DNA of 64,000 nt from Bradyrhizobium agreste (GCF_016031625.1 NZ_JACCHP010000021.1:1-64000); one strand, 5' to 3'. Shown: positions 38,413 through 48,407, counted from the first letter of the stretch. Made by a program: numbers and translations. The notes: generated by a model from the letters alone, not told the origin.

Positions 38413-38772
38413 CGGCAAATTCCCATCTGTCTATCGGGGTCGGACCGGACTGCCGGCTACGATGGGTGCGGGCTGCCGGTCCTGCAATGGGCGGCACCAA
38501 TACTTCGCGTTTCTTAGTAAACGATGACTCGGATTGTCGAAAAATCCAGGCTTCTTCCAGAGTCCTAACGCGATGCCGGAAAATCCGGTGATGCGAACAA
38601 CCGCACCTTAACTGTTCGTTCGGAATTGGGTTTTGTTTACCCTCTATTTCATCGACGAATTTGAATTAAATCCGTAGCCTCGTCTCACAAGCAAAGATGG
38701 CTGGAGGATCGCGTCAAGCGGCATCGCGAATGATGCCGGCGATCTCGAACGGCAAACCGGAGGCGGACGAGT
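38413..38772. other. Divergent promoter region of the aminoacyl-carrier-protein cluster
   Basis: A 360 nt gap that looks clearly more AT-rich in its middle (about 38500-38690) than neighbouring DNA. No gene was found. It should hold the promoters of the carrier-protein gene and of the dehydrogenase-ligase operon, but no clear -35/-10, sigma-54 or FixK box was recognised. Confidence 0.5.
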
Positions 38773-39990
38773 ATGAACGTGCGTGAAGCAGTCCTCACTG
38801 GCGACGAAATGCAGACGAGCTTTCTCGAGCAGGGTCTTTCCCTGATCGAGCGCGCCGCCCGGACCGCCGCAGCGGCGGCGGCCGACGCAGACGCGGTCGA
38901 TCGCGACGCCCGCTTCCCGCACAAGGCCTTCGACGTCGCGCGTGAGCAGAAGCTGCTCGGCGTGATGGTTCCGGTCGAGTTCGGCGGCCTCAGTGCCTCG
39001 ATCCACGACGTCACCGACATCTGCTACACGCTCGGACGCGCCTGCGCGTCCACGGCGATGATCTACGCGATGCACCAGACCAAGGTCGCCTGCGTCATCA
39101 GGCACGGCCATGGCATCCCGTGGATGGAAACCATGATGCGCCGGATCGCCCGCGACCAGTGGCTGCTCGCCTCCTCCACCACCGAAGGCCAGAATGGCGG
39201 CAACATCCGCGCCAGCGCCGCTGCGGTCGACCACGCCGGCGACACCGTTTCGCTGGTGCGCGACGCCACCGTGATCTCCTACGGCGCCGAAGCCGATGGT
39301 CTCGTCACCATCGCCCGCCGCGCCACCGACGCCGCCGCCTCCGACCAGGTGCTGCTGGCGCTCGCCAAGGACGATTATACGCTGAAGCGGACGCTGGGCT
39401 GGGAAACGCTCGGCATGCGCGGCACCTGCTCGACCGGATTCGAGCTGAAGGTCGACTGTCCCGCCGACCGCGTCTTCCCGGAATCCTATGACAAGATCCA
39501 CGCCCAGACGATGACGCCGTTCGCGCATCTGTGCTGGTCGTCGGCCTGGGCCGGCATCGCTGCTGCGGCGGTGACGCGCGCGCAGGCCTTCATTCGCAAG
39601 GCGGCGCGCTCGTCCGGCGGACAGATGCCCCCGGCCGCGGCGCACTTCACCGCCGCCAAGATGTCGCTGGCCAAGCTGCGCGCGCTGATTGCCGCCAATA
39701 TTGACGCTTTCGCCCGCGTCGAGCACGACGAGCGTGCGCTGACCTCGCTCGACTTCCAGTCCTCGATCACGCTTTTGAAGGTGCAGGCCTCCGAGCTCGC
39801 GGTCGAGACCGTGATGCACGCGATGCGCACCGCGGGCCTCGCCGGCTACCGCAATGACGGCGAGTTCACCATGGGCCGTCACCTCCGCGACGTGCTGTCG
39901 TCGCCGATCATGATCAACAACGACCGGATCCTGGCCAATGCCGCGACATCGACATTGATGAGCGGCGTGCCGACGAGCCTTCGCGACTGA
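38773..39990 (+). CDS. Acyl-CoA dehydrogenase-like flavoprotein of the aminoacyl-carrier-protein cluster
   Basis: A 405-residue acyl-CoA dehydrogenase homologue. It has the N-terminal helical domain, a middle domain with LLASSTTEGQNGGNIRASAA at the FAD-contacting position, where typical enzymes have (S/T)EPxAGSD, and a C-terminal helical domain ending in GRHLRDVLSSPIMINNDRI. GGAGG precedes the ATG. It heads the operon with the aminoacyl:carrier-protein ligase, so its substrate may be an aminoacyl or acyl group on the carrier protein and not a free CoA ester. That is inference from context. Confidence 0.8.
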   Translation: MNVREAVLTGDEMQTSFLEQGLSLIERAARTAAAAAADADAVDRDARFPHKAFDVAREQKLLGVMVPVEFGGLSASIHDVTDICYTLGRACASTAMIYAMHQTKVACVIRHGHGIPWMETMMRRIARDQWLLASSTTEGQNGGNIRASAAAVDHAGDTVSLVRDATVISYGAEADGLVTIARRATDAAASDQVLLALAKDDYTLKRTLGWETLGMRGTCSTGFELKVDCPADRVFPESYDKIHAQTMTPFAHLCWSSAWAGIAAAAVTRAQAFIRKAARSSGGQMPPAAAHFTAAKMSLAKLRALIAANIDAFARVEHDERALTSLDFQSSITLLKVQASELAVETVMHAMRTAGLAGYRNDGEFTMGRHLRDVLSSPIMINNDRILANAATSTLMSGVPTSLRD

Positions 39991-40046
39991 CGTGCCTCCG
40001 CGACCGCTTCAACAAGAACAATTTTGAGATAGCAGGACATCGAACC

Positions 40047-41027
40047 ATGAATATTGCCGTCTTTCCCAATTCGCCCGCGACCGCGCCGCAGATGAGCGAT
40101 CCGCTCGATCATCTCGCCGACAAGCTGTTCCACCGCATGGGCGCCGATGGCGTCTATGCCCGCACCGCACTCTACGAGGGCATCGTCGAGAAGCTGGCTG
40201 CCCTGATCACCGGTCATCGCGAGGCCGGCACCGAGGTGATGCGCTTCCCGCCGGTGATGAGCCGGGCGCAGCTGGAGAAGTCCGGCTATCTCAAGAGCTT
40301 TCCGAACCTGCTCGGCTGCGTCTGCGGCCTGCACGGCACCGAACGCGAGATCAACGCCGCGGTGAGCCGCTTCGATGCCGGCGGCGACTGGACGACGTCG
40401 CTTTCGCCGGCCGATCTCGTGCTGTCACCGGCCGCCTGCTATCCGGTCTATCCGATCGCGGCGAGCCGCGGACCTTTGCCGAAGGGCGGCCTGCGCTTCG
40501 ACGTTGCCGCCGATTGCTTCCGCCGCGAGCCCTCGAAGCATCTCGACCGGCTGCAATCGTTCCGCATGCGCGAATATGTCTGCATCGGCAGCCCCGACGA
40601 CGTTGCCGATTTCCGCGAGCGCTGGATGGTGCGTGCGCAGAAGATCGCGACCGACCTCGGTCTCACTTTCCGCGTCGACTATGCCAGCGATCCGTTCTTC
40701 GGCCGGGTCGGCCAGATGAAGGCGGTGAGCCAGAAGCAGCAGCAGCTCAAGTTCGAGCTCCTCATCCCGCTGCGCTCGGAGGAGCAGCCGACGGCGTGCA
40801 TGAGCTTCAACTATCACCGCGAGCATTTCGGCACGACCTGGGGAATCCAGGATGCCAACGGCGAGCCGGCGCACACCGGCTGCGTGGCCTTCGGCATGGA
40901 CCGTCTGGCCGTCGCCATGTTCCACACCCACGGCACCGATCTTTCCGCCTGGCCCGCCAGGGTGCGGGACATCCTGAGCCTGCAGCCGCCTGTCGCGGCC
41001 GAGGCCCACGGCGAAGGCTGGCGCTGA
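40047..41027 (+). CDS. Amino acid--[acyl-carrier-protein] ligase (atypical SerRS homologue)
   Basis: A 326-residue class II synthetase-like enzyme. It activates a small amino acid with ATP and loads it on the phosphopantetheine of a carrier protein instead of tRNA. The zinc ligands of methanogen-type SerRS are kept at Cys131 (SPAACYPVYP), Glu176 (FRMREY) and Cys279 (AHTGCVAFGMDR), the positions reported for the B. japonicum glycine:carrier-protein ligase. Motif 2 is DCFRREPSKHLDRLQSFRMR and motif 3 GMDRLAVAM. The N-terminal tRNA-binding domain of SerRS is absent. Its carrier protein is probably the divergent gene ending at 38412. Confidence 0.92.
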   Translation: MNIAVFPNSPATAPQMSDPLDHLADKLFHRMGADGVYARTALYEGIVEKLAALITGHREAGTEVMRFPPVMSRAQLEKSGYLKSFPNLLGCVCGLHGTEREINAAVSRFDAGGDWTTSLSPADLVLSPAACYPVYPIAASRGPLPKGGLRFDVAADCFRREPSKHLDRLQSFRMREYVCIGSPDDVADFRERWMVRAQKIATDLGLTFRVDYASDPFFGRVGQMKAVSQKQQQLKFELLIPLRSEEQPTACMSFNYHREHFGTTWGIQDANGEPAHTGCVAFGMDRLAVAMFHTHGTDLSAWPARVRDILSLQPPVAAEAHGEGWR

Positions 41028-41068
41028 CACAACTCACGAGGCCGGTCATTTCCACGGGCAAGACGAGC

Positions 41069-41944
41069 GTGATCCATACCAAGGTCCGATGCCGCGAGAT
41101 CACCGAATCCGACGTCAATAAGATCGCGGACTTGCTGACGCGCGGCTTCGCCGGCCGTTCACGCGATTACTGGATTCAGGGCCTGCGTCGGCAGGCCTTC
41201 CGGACCGTGCCGGAGGGCTATCCGCGCTTCGGCTACATGCTCGACGACGGCGGCACGCCAGTCGGCGTGCTGCTCTTGATCTACACCGCACGCAAGGAAG
41301 GCGAAGAGACCGCCATCCGCTGCAATCTGTCGAGCTGGTATGTTGACCCGGCCTACCGCAATTACGCTCCGCTGCTGACCAAGATCGCCCAGCGGCACAA
41401 GCACGTCACTTATTTCAACATCAGCCCGGCGCCGTGGACCTGGCCGATCATCGAGACGCAGGGCTTTCGCGCCTATTGCCGCGGCATATTCTTCTCGGTC
41501 CCGGCGCTGGCGCGCGTGCCGCGCTGGAGCGAGGTCGAGGTCATTCCGCCGCACGCCAAGGAGATCAAGGGGCTTTCCGAGGCGGAGACCGAGCTCTTGA
41601 CGCGACATGCGCGCTACAATTGCCTCAGCCTCGTCTGCCGCACGCCGAAGGGGACGTTCCCCTTCATCCTGCAACCGGTGCGCATCCGCCGCGGTTTCAT
41701 CGCACCGCCCGCGATGAAACTGATCTATTGCCGGAGCGCCGCAGACTATGCCGAATGCGCCGGCCGCATCGGACGGCTGCTGCTGCGGCTCGGCAAGATC
41801 GCGGTGGCCATCGACACCAACGGGCCGATTTCCGGCCTCGTCGGCATCTACACCGAGCGGCGCGGCCGGAAATACTTCAGGGGCCCGCACCAGCCGGAGC
41901 TCGGCGACCTCACCGACACGGAGCTCGTGCTGTACGGGCCGTAA
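41069..41944 (+). CDS. GNAT-like acyltransferase of the aminoacyl-carrier-protein cluster
   Basis: A 291-residue protein with an N-terminal GNAT-like fold (residues about 8-140: REITESDVNKIADLLTRGF, then GTPVGVLLLIYT and NLSSWYVDPAYRNYAPLLTK). A second half of about 150 residues has no recognised motif. The start is uncertain: GTG 41069 is used, and no ATG lies in frame between it and the ligase stop. It follows the ligase by 41 nt, so it may transfer the aminoacyl or a derived acyl group from the carrier protein to an unknown acceptor. Confidence 0.7.
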   Translation: MIHTKVRCREITESDVNKIADLLTRGFAGRSRDYWIQGLRRQAFRTVPEGYPRFGYMLDDGGTPVGVLLLIYTARKEGEETAIRCNLSSWYVDPAYRNYAPLLTKIAQRHKHVTYFNISPAPWTWPIIETQGFRAYCRGIFFSVPALARVPRWSEVEVIPPHAKEIKGLSEAETELLTRHARYNCLSLVCRTPKGTFPFILQPVRIRRGFIAPPAMKLIYCRSAADYAECAGRIGRLLLRLGKIAVAIDTNGPISGLVGIYTERRGRKYFRGPHQPELGDLTDTELVLYGP

Positions 41945-42102
41945 TCTGGACCCGCAGCCAGCATTCCAGCACCGTCATCTTCGCCATCGCCGGTCACCCT
42001 CCGTAAACTACGGCGCTTAAGGGAATTTTCCGGTCTTTTCGCTAGCCTCGGCCGCTGAATTAGGTTGCTTCAGTCTATTGCCTGCCGAGGCCCTGCCGAC
42101 CC

Positions 42103-44970
42103 ATGACGTCGACCCGCGACAGCGAGCTTGGTACAGGCCGTGAGCAGGGACCGGACGCCCTGGTCGCGCTGAGCCAGCTTGCGCTCGATCACATGGAGCA
42201 GGGCGTCTGCGTCTACGATGCCGAGAACCGGATCGTGCTGGCGAACCAGCGCTACCTCACGCTGTTCGACATGTCGGCCGACATCGTGCGGGTCGGCACG
42301 AGCTACCGGGAGGTGCTTGCGCACAGCGCAAGCCGCGGCAACTTTCCGCAAGACCAGCTCGACGCGTTGTATTCGACGCGAATGGCGCAGATCGCCGCGG
42401 GCAAACCGTTCCGCACCGAGCAATTGCTGGCGAGCGGCCTCGTCATGTCGCTCGAGCTGAAGCCGCTCCCCGGCGGCGGCTGGATGACGATCTGCGACGA
42501 CGTCACCCGCCTCGCGCGGCTCGAAGCGGAACTGCGGGTGCAGACCGAGCGCAGCCAGCACGCGCTCGCCAACATGTCGCACGGACTGATCATGTACGAC
42601 GTCGACAGCCGTGTGGTCGTCTGCAACGATCGGTTCCTGAAGCTCTACAACCTCGATCCTGACATCGTGAAGGCGGGCGTCGCGCATTCTACGGTGATCG
42701 AGCACTGGATGTCGCGCGGCAACCTGCCGGGCATGTCGGGCGACCAGTTCTACCAGAGCCGGCTGGCGGATGTGCGGAGCAGGAAGCCGAAGACGCTGCT
42801 GGTGATGCGCTACGACGGGCGGATGGTGCAGGCGGTCTCCCGCTTCCTGCCCGACGGCGGCTGGGTGACGGTGCACGAGGACGTCACAGAGCGGCTGCAA
42901 TACGAGGAAACGCTGCGGCAGCAGAATTTCATGCTCGATGCGGCGCTGGAAAACATGGCGCACGGGCTCGCCTTCTATGACAGCGACATGCGGCTTCGGA
43001 TCTGCAACACCACCTACCGCAAGATCTACCGGCTGTCGCCGGAGGAGACCCGGCCCGGCACCCATCTGGCCGAACTGATCGAGCGATCGATGGCGAACGG
43101 CGCGTTCAACTCCGAATACAGCCCGCAGCAGATCCTCGAAACCGCCCGCGCGCGGATCGCGAGCCGCGACTCCTCGCCGATGCGCCGGCGCATGTCGAAC
43201 GACACGGTGATTTCGGTGCGCTATTGCGCGCTGGCCGAAGGCGGTTTCGTCGCCACCTATGAGGACATTACCGAGCGCGAACGCGCGATCGAGGAGCTGA
43301 GTGAGCAGTACCGCCGGTTCGACGCGGCCCTGAACAACATGAGCCAGGGCCTGTGCATGCTCGACGCCAGCCTGCGCGTGATCGTTTGCAACCGCCGCTA
43401 CATCGAGATGTACGGACTGTCGCCGGAGATCGTGAAGCCGGGCGTCTCGATGCGGGAGATCATGGACCACGCCTGCGAGCTCGGCATCCATCCGAACATG
43501 ACCGGCGCCAAGCTCTATGCCGACTACGTCGAGAGGCTGCGCGAGGGCGAGCACACGCTGCACTGCCATTTGAACGACGGCCGCATCATCAAGCTCAACC
43601 ACAAGCGCATGGAGCATGGCGGCTGGGTCGTGACCTATGAGGACGTCACCGAGCGCCACAAGGCCCAGGCCCGGGTGGCGCACATGGCCCGGCACGATTC
43701 GCTGACCGACCTGCCCAACCGCACGCTGTTCCGCGAGAAGATGGGCGAGGGACTGAACCAGATCGCGATCGCCGGCGGCGCCATGGCGGTGCTCTGCTTC
43801 GACCTCGACAATTTCAAGACCGTCAACGACCGCCTCGGCCACGCCGCAGGCGACCGCCTGCTGCGCTGGGTCGCGGCGCGCCTCAAGGAGAATGTCGGCG
43901 AGCACGACACCGTTGCGCGGCTTGGCGGCGACGAGTTCGCCGTTCTCCAGCGCGGGCCGCAGCCGCAATCGGCCGAGGAGCTCGCCCGCCGTCTGGTCGA
44001 CATCATCGGTCATCCGCCGCCGCTGGAAAGCCAGTCGATCCATGTCGGCGTCTCCGTCGGCATCGCGATCGCGCCCGACCATGGACTCGATGCCGACGAG
44101 CTGATGAAGTGCGCCGACCTCGCGCTGTACCAGGCCAAGGCCAAGGGGCGCGGCGCCTATCAGCTGTTCGAGCCCGAGATGGAGGAACAGGCGCGCAGCC
44201 GGCACGCGCTGGAGCAGGACCTGGTCGGCGCGCTGGAAGGGCGTGAATTCCACCTGGTGTTCCAGCCGCAGATGCGGCTCGATTCCTCCGAGCTCACCGG
44301 CTTCGAGGCATTGCTGCGCTGGAAACATCGCTCGCGCGGCTTCGTCTCTCCGGCCGAGTTCATCCCGATTGCAGAGGAGAACGGGCTGATCGTTCCGATC
44401 GGCGAATGGGTGCTGCGCACCGCCTGCGCGGCCGCCGCATCCTGGCCCGGCGTCACCGTCGCGGTGAACCTGTCTCCGGTGCAATTCCGCTCCCGCGCCC
44501 TGGTGGCGATGGTCACGAGCGCGCTCGCGGAAGCCGGCCTGCCGCCGCAGCGACTCGAGCTCGAGGTCACGGAGACGGCGCTGCTCGACGACAGCAAGGC
44601 GACCATCGACATCCTGCACCAGCTCCGCGCGCTCGGGGTGCGCGTCAGCCTCGACGATTTCGGTGTCGGCTATTCCTCGCTGAGCTACCTGCGCAAGTTT
44701 CCGTTCGACCGCATCAAGATCGACCGCTCCTTCGTCGGGACGCTCGGCGAAAGCCCGGAGAGCGTTGCCATCGTCAGAACGATCGCGAGCCTCGGCTCCG
44801 TGCTCGGCGTCGAGACCACGGCGGAGGGAGTGGAAACCGAGGAGCAGCTCGACTTCGTCCGCGAATGCGGCTGCACGGCGGTGCAAGGCTATTATTTCGG
44901 CAAGCCGTGTCTCGCCTCGGAAGTCGGCCGCACCATCGAGACGCTGAACATGGTCCGGCGCGTGGCCTGA
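42103..44970 (+). CDS. PAS-rich GGDEF-EAL cyclic-di-GMP enzyme
   Basis: A 955-residue cytoplasmic protein with no membrane segment. Four consecutive PAS-like repeats at about 25-145, 150-270, 285-405 and 410-525 each begin near LxNMxxGLxxYD and contain a VCN(D/R)RF-type core. GGDEF is intact at 608-612 (RLGGDEFAVL). EAL is intact at 735-737 (FEALLRWKH), with DDFGVGYSSLSYL and KIDRSF later. It could both make and degrade c-di-GMP. Four near-repeated PAS domains suggest redox or ligand sensing. No partner gene is adjacent. Confidence 0.9.
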   Translation: MTSTRDSELGTGREQGPDALVALSQLALDHMEQGVCVYDAENRIVLANQRYLTLFDMSADIVRVGTSYREVLAHSASRGNFPQDQLDALYSTRMAQIAAGKPFRTEQLLASGLVMSLELKPLPGGGWMTICDDVTRLARLEAELRVQTERSQHALANMSHGLIMYDVDSRVVVCNDRFLKLYNLDPDIVKAGVAHSTVIEHWMSRGNLPGMSGDQFYQSRLADVRSRKPKTLLVMRYDGRMVQAVSRFLPDGGWVTVHEDVTERLQYEETLRQQNFMLDAALENMAHGLAFYDSDMRLRICNTTYRKIYRLSPEETRPGTHLAELIERSMANGAFNSEYSPQQILETARARIASRDSSPMRRRMSNDTVISVRYCALAEGGFVATYEDITERERAIEELSEQYRRFDAALNNMSQGLCMLDASLRVIVCNRRYIEMYGLSPEIVKPGVSMREIMDHACELGIHPNMTGAKLYADYVERLREGEHTLHCHLNDGRIIKLNHKRMEHGGWVVTYEDVTERHKAQARVAHMARHDSLTDLPNRTLFREKMGEGLNQIAIAGGAMAVLCFDLDNFKTVNDRLGHAAGDRLLRWVAARLKENVGEHDTVARLGGDEFAVLQRGPQPQSAEELARRLVDIIGHPPPLESQSIHVGVSVGIAIAPDHGLDADELMKCADLALYQAKAKGRGAYQLFEPEMEEQARSRHALEQDLVGALEGREFHLVFQPQMRLDSSELTGFEALLRWKHRSRGFVSPAEFIPIAEENGLIVPIGEWVLRTACAAAASWPGVTVAVNLSPVQFRSRALVAMVTSALAEAGLPPQRLELEVTETALLDDSKATIDILHQLRALGVRVSLDDFGVGYSSLSYLRKFPFDRIKIDRSFVGTLGESPESVAIVRTIASLGSVLGVETTAEGVETEEQLDFVRECGCTAVQGYYFGKPCLASEVGRTIETLNMVRRVA

Positions 44971-45173
44971 CCGCTTCGGCCGCTCAAATTCCGCCGCTCG
45001 GCACGCGACCAAACGACGAATTGTCGCATATGTCGGCTCTGTCGGCGTTAGCTGACCGACGGCCGTACAGCGATGTGCGCAATACGCTTTTCTTCTCCGT
45101 CAAATTCAGGAACAATCGCCTCACAAGAACGAGAGACGGCGCCCCCAGAGAGGCGCTGCGAGGGAGGCTTTCG

Positions 45174-46151
45174 ATGTCGGGATATGGGCTGAAGACGATT
45201 GCATTTGCCGCGGTGCACGCCGTCATGGGCGCATTGCTCTCCACGGCCGTCAATGCGCAAGACTATCCGACGAAGCCGATCACCTTGATCGTGCCTTGGC
45301 CGGCCGGCGGATCGACCGATATCTCGATGCGCGCGATCGCCGACAGTGCCTCGAAGGTGCTGGGCCAGCCGATCGTGATCGACAACAAGGCCGGTGGCGG
45401 CGGCACGGTCGGGCCGGCGACGATGGCGGCGGCGGCGAAGCCGGACGGCTATACCATCTCGCAGATCCCGATCACCGTGTTCCGTCTGCCCTTGATGCAG
45501 GAGGTATCGTGGGATCCGGCAAAGGATTTCACCTATATCGTCCATCTCACCGGCTACACTTTTGGCGTGACCACCAGCGCGGAATCGCAGTTCAAGAGCT
45601 GGAAGGACGTGGTGGAGTTCGCAAAGGCGAATCCGGGCAAGGTGACCTATGCGACGCCCGGCGCCGGCACCTCGCTGCATATCGGCATGGAGCAGATCGC
45701 CGCGATGTCCGGCATCAAGCTGACGCAGGTCCCTTTCAAGGGCGGCGCCGAGACCAACGCCGCCGTGCTGGGGCAGCACACCATGCTGCAAGCGGATTCC
45801 ACGGGATGGCGGCCGCTGGTCGACGCCGGCAAGCTGCGGCTCTTGATGGTGTGGACCGGCGCCCGCTCGCCGAACTATCCCGACGTGCCGACGCTGAAGG
45901 AGCTCGGCTATCCCATGGTCTATGATTCCCCGTTCGGCATCGCGGGACCGAAAGGCATGGATCCCAAGATCGTCGCCAAGCTGCACGATGCCTTCAAGAA
46001 GGCGATCGATGATCCCGCGGTGATCGCCACGCTCGCCAAATACGACATGGTGCCGAACTACAAGAGCACCGAGGATTACAAGAAATTCGTCGTCGAGGTC
46101 ACGGAGTCCGAGCGCAAGGTGATCGAGACGCTCGGGCTTGCGAAGAAGTAG
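45174..46151 (+). CDS. tctC: Tripartite tricarboxylate transporter substrate-binding protein TctC
   Basis: A 325-residue periplasmic binding protein with signal peptide (MSGYGLKTIAFAAVHAVMGA, cleaved near VNAQD). Family motifs are YPTKPITLIVPWPAGGSTDI, VIDNKAGGGGTVGP, FKGGAETNAAVLGQHT and PDVPTLKELG. GGGAGG lies 6 nt before ATG 45174. It captures a carboxylate for the TctB-TctA membrane complex encoded downstream, past a palindromic repeat. The preceding 200 nt contains no gene. Confidence 0.9.
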   Translation: MSGYGLKTIAFAAVHAVMGALLSTAVNAQDYPTKPITLIVPWPAGGSTDISMRAIADSASKVLGQPIVIDNKAGGGGTVGPATMAAAAKPDGYTISQIPITVFRLPLMQEVSWDPAKDFTYIVHLTGYTFGVTTSAESQFKSWKDVVEFAKANPGKVTYATPGAGTSLHIGMEQIAAMSGIKLTQVPFKGGAETNAAVLGQHTMLQADSTGWRPLVDAGKLRLLMVWTGARSPNYPDVPTLKELGYPMVYDSPFGIAGPKGMDPKIVAKLHDAFKKAIDDPAVIATLAKYDMVPNYKSTEDYKKFVVEVTESERKVIETLGLAKK

Positions 46152-46161
46152 AGCCACCAGC

Positions 46162-46287
46162 GTGTCCCGGACGCGGTGCAGCGCTCCTTCAGCGATGCAC
46201 CGCAGAGCCGGGACCCATCTTTTCGTCCACACTCATGGGCCCCGGCTCTGCAGCGCATCACTACGTGCTGCGCTGCGTCCGGGGCAC
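46162..46287. repeat. Palindromic repeat, GTGTCCCGGACGC family, inside the tct operon
   Basis: Arms GTGTCCCGGACGC (46162-46174) and GCGTCCGGGGCAC (46275-46287), with inner GGTGCAGCGC/GCGCTGC and AGAGCCGGG/CCCGGCTCT arms. It lies between tctC and tctB and is the only sizeable gap of the operon. Confidence 0.85.
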
Positions 46288-46297
46288 GAGAATCGCG

Positions 46298-46783
46298 ATG
46301 AACAACGACACCAACGTCAAGCTCCGCCTCAGCAATTCCGAACTCTGGGGCGGGCTGATCGGGCTCGCGCTCGGCGGCTTCGTGATCTGGTCGGGCTGGA
46401 GGATCAAGCTCGGCACCATCAACGATCCCGGCTCCGGCTATGTGCTGTTCTACACGGGCATTCTGATGTGCGTGTTCGCAGGCGCCATCATCGTCTCGGC
46501 GGTCACCGAAGGCGGGCCGACGCTGGCCTCGCGCTGGGAGAACGTGCGCTGGAGCAAGCCGCTTGTCCTCATCGCCTGCCTCACCGCATTCGCGTTCGCG
46601 CTGGAGCCGCTGGGATTCCTGCTGTCGTCGATCCCGCTGATGCTGCTGCTGTTGCGGCTGATCGATCCGGTGCGATGGACGCTGGCGGTCCCGATCGCGG
46701 TGCTGGTGCCCTCGGGCATGTGGTGGGTGCTCAAGCGGCTGCTGTTGATCCAGTTGCCGTCAGGCCTGTTCGGGATCGGTTGA
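46298..46783 (+). CDS. tctB: Tripartite tricarboxylate transporter small permease TctB
   Basis: A 161-residue inner-membrane protein with four hydrophobic segments (residues about 17-35, 45-65, 85-120 and 130-150). GSGYVLFYTGILMCVFAGAI follows the usual TctB layout. ATG 46298 is chosen over a start 21 codons earlier that lies inside the repeat. It ends 4 nt before tctA. It supports the large permease TctA; the exact function of TctB is not well defined. Confidence 0.88.
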   Translation: MNNDTNVKLRLSNSELWGGLIGLALGGFVIWSGWRIKLGTINDPGSGYVLFYTGILMCVFAGAIIVSAVTEGGPTLASRWENVRWSKPLVLIACLTAFAFALEPLGFLLSSIPLMLLLLRLIDPVRWTLAVPIAVLVPSGMWWVLKRLLLIQLPSGLFGIG

Positions 46784-46787
46784 CGTC

Positions 46788-48296
46788 ATGGATACGCTTC
46801 TCAACGTGGCACATGGATTCGGCGTCGCGCTGTTGCCGATCAACCTGCTCTACTGCTTCATCGGCGTCTTCATCGGCACGCTGGTCGGCGTGCTGCCCGG
46901 CATCGGCCCGATCTCGGCGATGTCGCTGCTGTTGCCGGTGACGCTGTCGGGCACGCCGGAATCCGGCATCATCATGATGGCCGGCATCTATTACGGCTCG
47001 ATGTATGGCGGTTCGACCACCTCGATTCTGGTCAACATCCCCGGCGAGGCCGCCTCGGTCGTCACCTGCATCGACGGCCACCAGATGGCGAAGCAGGGCC
47101 GCGCGGGCCCCGCGCTCGGCATCGCCGCGTTCGGCTCCTTCGCTGCCGGCACCTTTGCGCTGGTGGCCTTGATGCTGGTGGCGCCGAAGCTCGCCAGCCT
47201 CGCCATTGCCTTCGGCCCGGCCGAGTATTTCAGCCTGATGGTACTCGGCCTCGTCGTGCTCACCTTCCTGACCCAGGGCTCGATGCCGAAGGCATTGCTG
47301 ATGGCGTGCATCGGTGTCGTGCTTGGGCTGATCGGGCTCGACAGCATCACCGCGCAGCCGCGGCTGACCTTCGGCCGCATGGAGTTGATCGACGGCATCG
47401 GCCTCGTGCCCGTGGTGATGGGCCTGTTCGGCGTCGCCGAGGTGCTGCTCAACACCGAGCAGGCGATCAAGCGCGACGTCATCAACACCAGGATCACCCA
47501 TCTCCTGCCCAGCAAAGAGGACTGGAAGGTGAGCGCAGGTCCGGTCGGCCGCGGCACCATCCTCGGCTTTTTCCTCGGCATCCTGCCGGGCGGCGGCGCG
47601 GTGGTCGCGTCATTCGCGTCCTACGCGCTGGAGAAGCGGCTGTCGAAGAGCCCTGAAAGGTTCGGCCACGGTGCGATCGAGGGCGTCGCCGGCCCGGAAT
47701 CGGCGAACAACGCCGCGGCCGGCGGCGCCTTCATCCCGCTGATGACGCTCGGCATTCCGCCGAACGTGGTGATGGCGCTGCTGCTCGGGGCCTTCGTCAT
47801 TCACGGCCTGCAGCCGGGCCCGCTTTTGATCACGCAGAACCCCGGCCTGTTCTGGGGCATCGTCGCCAGCATGTATATCGGCAACCTCATGCTGCTGATC
47901 CTGAACCTGCCGATGATCGGGATGTGGGTGCAGCTGCTCAAGCTGCCCTACAACATCCTGTTCCCTTTGATCATCCTGTTCACGATCCTCGGCGTCTACT
48001 GCTCGAGCAACAACGTGTTCGACGTCCATGTGATGATCGCGTTCGGGATCATCGGCTATTTCATGCGCAAGCTCGGCTACGAGCCGGCACCGCTGGTGCT
48101 GGCCTTCGTGCTGGGGCCGATGATGGAGAACAATTTGCGCAAGTCGCTGATCCTGTCGCAGGGCGATCTCTGGACCTTCGTGCAGCGGCCGATCTCGGGA
48201 GCGTGTCTCGCGCTTGCCCTGGTGCTGTTGATCGCACCGCTGCTGCCGTCGCTGCGCAAGAAGCGCGAGCTGGTGGCACTGGACGAGGGGGCGTGA
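46788..48296 (+). CDS. tctA: Tripartite tricarboxylate transporter large permease TctA
   Basis: A 502-residue inner-membrane permease with about eleven hydrophobic segments. It shows the glycine-rich [20 protein letters not shown] near residue 30, [20 protein letters not shown] and the mirror motif [20 protein letters not shown] followed by [20 protein letters not shown]. The paired motifs form the substrate site of the family. It works with TctC and TctB; the substrate is probably a di- or tricarboxylate, not determined. Confidence 0.92.
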   Translation: MDTLLNVAHGFGVALLPINLLYCFIGVFIGTLVGVLPGIGPISAMSLLLPVTLSGTPESGIIMMAGIYYGSMYGGSTTSILVNIPGEAASVVTCIDGHQMAKQGRAGPALGIAAFGSFAAGTFALVALMLVAPKLASLAIAFGPAEYFSLMVLGLVVLTFLTQGSMPKALLMACIGVVLGLIGLDSITAQPRLTFGRMELIDGIGLVPVVMGLFGVAEVLLNTEQAIKRDVINTRITHLLPSKEDWKVSAGPVGRGTILGFFLGILPGGGAVVASFASYALEKRLSKSPERFGHGAIEGVAGPESANNAAAGGAFIPLMTLGIPPNVVMALLLGAFVIHGLQPGPLLITQNPGLFWGIVASMYIGNLMLLILNLPMIGMWVQLLKLPYNILFPLIILFTILGVYCSSNNVFDVHVMIAFGIIGYFMRKLGYEPAPLVLAFVLGPMMENNLRKSLILSQGDLWTFVQRPISGACLALALVLLIAPLLPSLRKKRELVALDEGA

Positions 48297-48310
48297 GGAC
48301 TTCTTCGTCT

Positions 48311-48402
48311 CGTAGGGTGGGCAAAGCGAAGCGTGCCCACGATCTGTATCCATGAAAGAGGAATGGTGGGCACGGCGCAAGTGCGCCTTTGCCCACCCTA
48401 CG
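48311..48402. repeat. Palindromic repeat, CGTAGGGTGGGCAAAG family
   Basis: Perfect outer arms CGTAGGGTGGGCAAAG (48311-48326) and CTTTGCCCACCCTACG (48387-48402), with inner GCGTGCCCAC/GTGGGCACG arms. It separates the convergent tctA and GGDEF-EAL genes and probably ends both transcripts. Confidence 0.9.
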
Positions 48403-48407
48403 CCATC

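Noticed and set aside
42070-45012. A 980-codon minus-strand frame
   Set aside because: It is antisense to the full-length PAS-GGDEF-EAL gene; its composition (Asp/Arg/His/Ala-rich) is that of a high-GC shadow and it has no domain motif.
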